Source of the DNA: Gerris lacustris
Taxonomy: Eukaryota > Arthropoda > Insecta > Hemiptera > Gerridae
Length of the DNA stretch: 64,000 nt
Direction: 5' to 3'
Assembly: GCA_951217055.1 (NCBI GenBank)
Contig: OX578279.1
Span: 27,244,173-27,308,172 of the forward strand
The notes under the pieces: generated by a model
What the model saw: the letters and a program-made list of their open reading frames with translations, nothing else
Told to the model about the DNA's origin: nothing
The model's database searches: none
Translations under genes and position numbers: made by a program
Part shown: positions 58,366 through 64,000 of the stretch, in pieces
How positions within the stretch are numbered: the stretch's first letter is position 1
How the letters are laid out: every line of letters begins with the position of its first letter

Positions 58366-58390
58366 GCGGATTTCACCGGAAACCCAAGCT

Positions 58391-58739
58391 CTTTATGACG
58401 AATCTACTAGCGGAAGCCTACCTACGGACCAAGCTAATACACCCAGTTCAAATATGGTTCACCAAGTATTGCAAATAAAACGAAAGGGAATATCGGACAA
58501 AGGAATTTATTAAAATAATTCTGATCTAGTTATACTTCAGTGTAAATGCTAAGTATCTATAAACATGTAGCCACAAGTGTTCAATAAAATGTCTAAACGA
58601 GAACAAAGCCCGTTGAGTAAAATGTTTGCCGCTCCAGTTAGCCAAAAAGTGTGGACAGGAGAAAGCTAATAATATAAAAAATGTAAAAAATTAAGATAGT
58701 AATTAATATAATATTTATAAAACTTTTCTTGCATTCATT
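58391..58739. other. Non-coding spacer
   Basis: Nothing recognised, apart from a weak gttagccaaaaagtgtgg piece similar to the family D start. Confidence 0.4.
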
Positions 58740-59175
58740 ATGCATATAGTCTAACAATATGAATGGCAAATAGTTTCCTCGCTACCTATATTATTGGACG
58801 AATGATCCTGTTATTGGAAACGTGAGGTTTAATATGTTTCGATTCCCAGTGAAGTCAATTATTTTTATGCAATATTAAATGATCTCAGAGAGTATCAATA
58901 AGAAAAAGTTTGTCCACATGAGAAAGTAAAGGGTTAGACTGTCAACATTAATATAAAACCAACAATGGGCTATATAATTATGACCAACCGCCCAAATTCA
59001 TCAAATTCGAAGTAGGTTTTAAGACATATGACAGTTCGCAAAAATGTTGACAGACTATGTCTCTAAAACAGATAACGTCCATGAGTTTTTGAAATCGGAG
59101 ACATAAACATAAAAACATATCGTTAGAACGATTACAATGCTTCCGCAACCTTCAGTAAGCTTGGAAGAATAAATA
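58740..59175 (+). repeat. Family D repeat, near full length
   Basis: Runs from gaatggcaaatagtttcctc, through cgattcccagtgaagtcaat, aaccaacaatgggctata, ttttgaaatcggagacataa, to aaccttcagtaagcttggaa. It defines the family's order together with 8040-8505. Confidence 0.75.
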
Positions 59176-59389
59176 AATAAAAATTAATTTGAATTGTAAT
59201 CTTAAAGCTATCTAGAAGTAATTAATTAAAGCTATTAGTCTAATTTATGTAATTGTACTGTTATATATTTTTTAGTTAAGTTTATTAACTAATTAATTAT
59301 ATTAGTCTATACTGTTATGCTCATATACCTAGTTCAAAATATGTATTTTTAATGTCTACTATGCGAACTCCCTAGTATAGAAATGTACA

Positions 59390-59442
59390 CATTTCTTCAA
59401 ACAATCTTATCTTATCTTATCAGTAAGCTTGGAAGCAAATGT
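59390..59442 (+). repeat. Family D repeat, end fragment
   Basis: cttatcagtaagcttggaag with caaat after it is the 3' end of the family; upstream is a cttat repeat. Confidence 0.5.
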
Positions 59443-59699
59443 GCACAAAAATATTATAAGTTAAAGATATAACAATATTTTAAGCTTATTTAAACATATT
59501 AAAACCAATATTTTTGTTATATTCTTAATTTACGTTTCAAAAGCTTTTATTTTATGTGAAACTCATGATTTATAATAAATTTAATAAATCCGCTCCCTAT
59601 ATCGCCATTTTGATTTATTTTTTTTTAATTTTCAAAAACAAAAATTAAAATTTGTTCTAAGCTATGACGGTAAAGATTAATTAACTGCAAAATTTTATT

Positions 59700-60385
59700 A
59701 AAATCGATTGAGCTGTACTCAGTTGAAAATTAACAGGAAAATATTAGGCCATTCGAAAAGTGTACAGAAAAAAATAGACTGCCAAATGGTGTGGCACATA
59801 GCTTCCTCGCATCCTACCCACGTACTGTATTGGTTTTATTTTTTTTTCTACAAGCCATTATTTTCTAATTTATTTAATTGTTTCCCCGTTTTTTAATGTG
59901 TCAAAATTGTTTTAATTTTTTACACGAATTAAAATATCAATTTAGCAAAAGTTAAAGAGCGCAGACGGTTCAAATTAATCTTGGGATATCTACGGGTTAC
60001 TTTAGATAAACTGTAAAAGTTTCATACAAATCAGATTAGTACTTTTGAAGCTATAGGTATAAATAGATGTATGTTTGTGTGCATGTGGAAGAGAAACAAA
60101 TAAGCGCAGATAGTTGAAACTTATATGGGACCAACAATAGGCTAATTATGACCTACCATCTAAATTTCAATAAAATCGGACGTGTAGGTTTTAAGATATG
60201 TTGGTTCGCAAAAATCGAACGACAGACCGACAGACAGACACGGAACCAAAAATGTTCCCTGATGTCTGAAACGGATTTCTGTCTTGGAATTTTTGAAATC
60301 GGAGACCTAAAATATTTTCGTTCTTCGAAACGATCACATAGCTTCCGTTACCTACGGTAAGCTCAGAAGCAAAATTAATTAGATT
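59700..60385 (+). repeat. Family D repeat, longest copy
   Basis: Contains the start (gtgtggcacatagcttcctc, gcatcctaccc), a ~250-bp central extension not seen in other copies, then ggctaattatgac, aaaatcggacgtgtaggtt, the gacagaccgacagacagaca tract, ttccctgatgtctgaaacgg and the complete 3' half. Best preserved 3' half in the window. Confidence 0.75.
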
Positions 60386-60722
60386 AATTTAGATTCACAA
60401 CAGTTCCGGCGTTGGTACATATGACACTGTCCTTAATGTGAAACATTTCCCATTTTACTTAGAACTTATCTCAGTGGTGATTTTACTGTTAAGATCTATA
60501 GTTCATAAGTAGTGATGAAAATATTATTTACAATGAAATATACATACGTTCTCTTCGAAAATAAATCTTCTCAGATAAAAATTCACTCACCTGGAACAAA
60601 AAAAAAAAAAATCAAATTATTAATAAATTAGTTTGAACATTATTACATGAGTACAAGGGAATACTTGGGAGTTGAATATAATAAAAATATATTTTTTTCT
60701 TCTTTCTTGGCCTGAGAAAAGT

Positions 60723-60736
60723 CCCCCCCCCCCCCC
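60723..60736 (+). repeat. Poly(C) tract, 14 bp
   Basis: Pure C run. Confidence 0.8.
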
Positions 60737-60829
60737 TTAGGGTGAACCTATATTGAGCCTGACCGCATAGATCACATAAACACGGCTTGGTCCTGTTTTA
60801 ATACAGGACACAACGGAATGGCCATTTCC

Positions 60830-60905
60830 TACATAAAATTGATATGATCGGAGACATAAAATCACAATGATTCCGTTATCTTCAGTAAGCTTGAATGCTA
60901 ATGTG
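60830..60905 (+). repeat. Family D repeat, end fragment
   Basis: gatcggagacataaaatcac, atgattccgttatcttcagt and aagcttgaatgct match the family's 3' end. Confidence 0.55.
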
Positions 60906-61428
60906 CTATGTAAGATATTGTGAGAAACAATATTATGTTACCTCCCTGGGATTTTAAACATCATCCGGTACATTGATAAGTCCACTTGCCTACACTGATT
61001 TTCGTTCTAAGGGATACTATAACCTAATTTACTTACTGCATTAAGCATAAAAATGTTTTTTGGAACTTAGTTCCTTATGGCACGTTCTGGAGCCCGGGAG
61101 TAAATCCGAAAAAAAAGACCAAAATCACCGTCACAAAATCACCGTCACGCAAAATCCGTCACGAAATCTACAGATGACGATAACTTGAATAAAAGATCAC
61201 CGAGTTACACGAAATTTGGTACACATGTTCATTTTACCAATGCCCAGGCTGAGTTCGTCGGAAAACGTTATCCGCCCAAGCGTTCACGCGCAACGCTCGC
61301 GTAAACGTAAGCTTCAAAAGACGGGAAGAACTGTTATTAAAGAAGCCTGTTACTTGACTTGTTTTGATTATTTTTGTTATATATGTCAAAAATGTCACTT
61401 TGTTTTGTAAATAAATAAAATATAATCA
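60906..61428. other. Non-coding stretch with CCGTCAC motifs
   Basis: aatcaccgtcac occurs twice, followed by atccgtcacgaaatc (61120-61165), related to the foldback at 12510. No gene. Confidence 0.4.
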
Positions 61429-61775
61429 TGTAAAATTTCACCCGATACAAGCTGAAGCTGTAGAGTAAAGAAGAGATATATTTTATAATATTTTAAATTA
61501 ATTGGCCGGGTAGGTAGAAAACAGTCCTATTTCAATCCAAACTCCTTTAACAAACATACTCTTTCACTATAAACTCATCATGATAAACTTTTTTCTAATA
61601 TTCAATATGAAACAGACATGTAAAATTTCAACCTCATACAAGCCGAAGTTTTTGCGTAGTGAAGTTATATATTTTATAATATTTTAAATGAAGTACGCTT
61701 GAGGGTTAGGGAATAGCCTTGTTCCCTCACTCTACTACAACCTTCCTCTTCAACTATTACCTTATCATATTAACC
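61429..61775 (+). repeat. Tandem duplication, 190-bp unit
   Basis: tgtaaaatttcacccgatac at 61429 and tgtaaaatttcaacctcata at 61619 open two units that share caagc.gaag and atattttataatattttaaa. The second unit appears to be interrupted by the TIR element that follows. Confidence 0.65.
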
Positions 61776-62163
61776 ATTTTTAGGGTTTCGTTGGTAAAAC
61801 CAAAAAAAGAAACCCTTATAGTTTCGTTCATGTGTCTGTCTGTCCGTCTGTCTGTCTGTCTGTCTGACACTCTGTACGGTTCCAATAACTTTTGAATAAA
61901 AAGAGATAGAAACGTGAAACTTTCTAATATTAAAGATCGTTTTGACGCGCACACAGGAAAAATATAGCGAACTCAAAATTATCAGCTGTTCAAATCCAAA
62001 ATGGCGGATAACTCACGTCATGCGAAAAAAATATTTTTTTAAAATTTTAAGTGGGGTATCAAATGAAAGGTATTGAAGAGTAGATTACAAATATATATAT
62101 CACTTAGGGAAAGTGTTCAATTTTCGGCGCCATTTTGTCAAAAAACATCGAAATTTTGCGTGT

Positions 62164-62177
62164 CCCCCCCCCCCCCT
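62164..62177 (+). repeat. Poly(C) tract in tandem unit 1
   Basis: C14. The same position is C7 in unit 2 and C15 (62733-62747) in unit 3. Confidence 0.85.
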
Positions 62178-62732
62178 AAAATCGTATTTCCGCTCATACT
62201 AAAAATATAGAAAAATATGCAAAATGTGTGGTCTGGTGGGCCATAGAAAAAATAAGATTAGCAATTTGATCTGATTTACTGGGAATCCAAGATGGCGGAT
62301 AATTCATGTCACACGAAAATAAATATTTTTTTAAAATTTTGGGTGGGGTATCAAATGAAAGGTATTGAAGAGTAGATTACAAATATATATATCAATTAGG
62401 GAAACTGTTCAATTTTCGGCGCCATTTTGTCAAAAAACATCAAAATTTAGCTTGTACCCCCCCTAAAATCGTATTTCCGCTCTTACTAAAAATATAGAAA
62501 AATATGCATAATGTGCAGTCTGATGGGCCAAAGAAAAAATAAGAATAGCAACTTGGTCGGATTAACTGGGAATCCAAGATGGCGGCTAATTGCTGTCACG
62601 GGGAAAAAAATATTTTTTCAAAATTTTGAGTGGGGTAGTAAGTGAAAGGTATAGAAGAGTAGATTACAAAAATATATAACACTTGTGGAAAGCGTTTAAT
62701 TTTCTACGCCATTTTGTCAAAAACATCCAAAT

Positions 62733-62747
62733 CCCCCCCCCCCCCCC
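62733..62747 (+). repeat. Poly(C) tract in tandem unit 3
   Basis: C15, at the homologous position to 62164. Confidence 0.85.
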
Positions 62748-62785
62748 AACTACTAATTTCATGTTTACAACACCAACGAAACCCT

Positions 62786-64000
62786 TTTTACGTGAGACTT
62801 CACGCACTACCAATTTATTTCAATATTCAATACATATATATTGCAAGACGCTCGCTTGCTTCCATGATAAAAAAAAAAACATTTTCTTTTAATTTTGCCT
62901 TAACTCCGCAAAGTATAAATAGTTAGTTACTTTTAATTTTATCTCTTTTCTAACTCCGCCATGTATAATAAGTAGTTAGCATCGTATACTAAGCGGTGTG
63001 ATTTTATAATGTATATTTAATGGAAAGCTAAGGAACATCGTTCCAAACGGGCGATCCAGCGACACCACACGTATTTTTTTTTTAATTCAATACTATTATT
63101 AGAAGTATTTTTATGTATATTGCACAGGGTGTAACAATTTCAGACCACCATATTAAAAAAGGTGGTTCTACAGGTAATTTGAGGCAAAAAAGTTCGTATA
63201 AGATGTAGGAGCTATATAAGAAAAATAGAGTGTATTAAATCAATCGACCTTTACCTTAAAAATTTCCAGTAACTCAAAAAATATTAAGCATATAATTTTG
63301 AAAAATATATTAATGCATTAAATTATAATTAATGTTATATAAATGAATCCATATAAAAAAAATTGTAAAGGAAAGAGATTAAACTGCGGTAGATTTCATA
63401 AATAATCTTGAAATCCCTTCTCAAATAAATTCTTCAAATAAAACAGTCAACTCTTCAACTCTTTCAAAATAAAAATAAAATAATATTTCAAAATGTTTAA
63501 TGAGTGATACTTCTCGGTTAATTGGATAAAGAGAATGTGTTAGTTCAACTTTTAAATCTCATTTCGAGCTTTAATTCAACATCAAAAGGCATCTTTATAT
63601 TGCATAGGCACGAGTTAGAATAAAAAAAACCTAACATTTTTTTGTGGTTTATTTAAAAGTATATCCTGGATATTATAAAATATCATTTGAACAAGTTTTC
63701 CTCGAAACTCAGTGTAAGATACAAATAATCTCATTAAATAAATTAAGTTTAACACTCGAGAAAAAAATATTTATAAATATATATTTTTTTTTTATTTGTT
63801 TTAAAGTCAACTCAAATTATTTAAATTGAATTCAAATTAAAACTAATTCATTTAGCGGTCATTATTTTGCTAACTACTCTACTGTAATGTTTTATACTCT
63901 GTTATAAGTACATATAAAGCAAATCGCTAGAGGTAACCATAATTATTTTCTCAGGTATACTCGACTGTTGGTAAATACAAAGCAATCAGGGGTAACCGTA
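62786..64000. other. AT-rich non-coding end of window
   Basis: A short imperfect tandem (taactccgcaaagtataaat and taactccgccatgtataata, 62900-62980) is the only structure. No gene. Confidence 0.5.

Larger units (their letters stand above)
58025..58390. mobile_element. Inverted pair of Penelope-type terminal sequences
   Basis: 85-bp arms (58025-58109 and 58306-58390) are complementary with one mismatch and ~196 bp between them. Each holds the conserved ctgaagatgcttccagtagt motif reading outward, followed by a caaccccttcgtgacgcgg segment. This arrangement parallels the foldback at 54 kb, but the arm sequences are different. Open frames through both arms (SSGSETS-FNPFVTRISPETQA) are by-products of the repeated sequence. 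Confidence 0.6.
61782..62785. mobile_element. TIR element built of ~288-bp tandem units
   Basis: agggtttcgttggt (61782) and accaacgaaaccct (62772) are perfect 14-bp inverted ends, with TTTT on both outer flanks. After a ~200-bp head with a (TGTC)n tract, the body is 2.6 direct units starting aaaatggcggataactcacg, aagatggcggataattcatg and aagatggcggctaattgctg, about 290 and 287 bp apart. Each unit ends near ttttgtcaaaaaacatc and a C run. There is no coding capacity; superfamily unknown. Confidence 0.7.

Noticed and set aside
57824..58513. SSGSETS-FNPFVTRISPETQA frames on both strands
   Set aside because: The same reading on both strands is due to the inverted 85-bp arms; the conserved feature is the ribozyme-like motif.
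60255..60285. ccctgatgtctgaaacgg, resembling a hammerhead core
   Set aside because: CUGAUGU lacks the required A9 and there is no stem II between the two halves; it is a conserved part of family D.

Overview
The window looks like a repeat-dominated stretch of a large, AT-rich arthropod genome, most likely an insect. Evidence: an I-group non-LTR retrotransposon, many small TIR elements, tRNA- and 5S-derived SINEs, long TA/GA and poly(C) microsatellites, and no bacterial gene organisation. The order cannot be fixed from this sequence; a hemipteroid insect is only a guess. There is no complete host gene. The best host coding signal is one 103-bp exon of an F5/8 type C (discoidin) domain at 31018-31120 on the minus strand, with good splice sites. 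Two weaker exon candidates are a recombinase-like N-terminus near 11.5 kb and a zinc-finger-associated start near 55.4 kb. Layout. 0-13 kb: scattered copies of a ~470-bp repeat (called family D here), a tandem pair of hammerhead-ribozyme units (4147-4640), a decayed hAT transposon with an 8-bp target duplication (6332-7785), a tRNA-type SINE and several foldbacks. 13.3-18.9 kb: a full-length non-LTR retrotransposon with two intact ORFs (zinc-knuckle ORF1; endonuclease/RT/RNase H ORF2). It sits inside an older repeat (family B) and is flanked by a 13-bp target duplication. 19-28 kb: MITEs with diagnosable duplications (TTA, 8 bp) and a badly broken Ty3/gypsy pol fragment. 28-38 kb: further copies of families B, C and D, and the discoidin exon between two inverted ~278-bp arms. 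38-52 kb: microsatellites, a TIR-bounded repeat present twice (one copy carrying a hammerhead-like insertion), two relics of non-LTR ORF2 tails and a 33-bp minisatellite. 52-64 kb: a SINE combining tRNA-like and 5S-rRNA-like promoter parts with a clear target duplication, two inverted pairs of hammerhead-like motifs (one a nearly perfect 157-bp-arm hairpin), several family D copies and a 1-kb TIR element built from ~288-bp tandem units. The most notable theme is hammerhead self-cleaving ribozyme motifs: seven copies at four loci, in tandem, foldback and inserted forms. The 4.2-kb locus has a textbook core (CUGAUGA, four-pair stem II, GAAA, U-A cleavage site) and a second, mutated copy exactly 309 bp away, the layout expected of a retrozyme-like element. 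The other three loci resemble the minimal hammerheads of Penelope-like elements. No Penelope RT or other partner gene is present, so mobilisation would have to be in trans.
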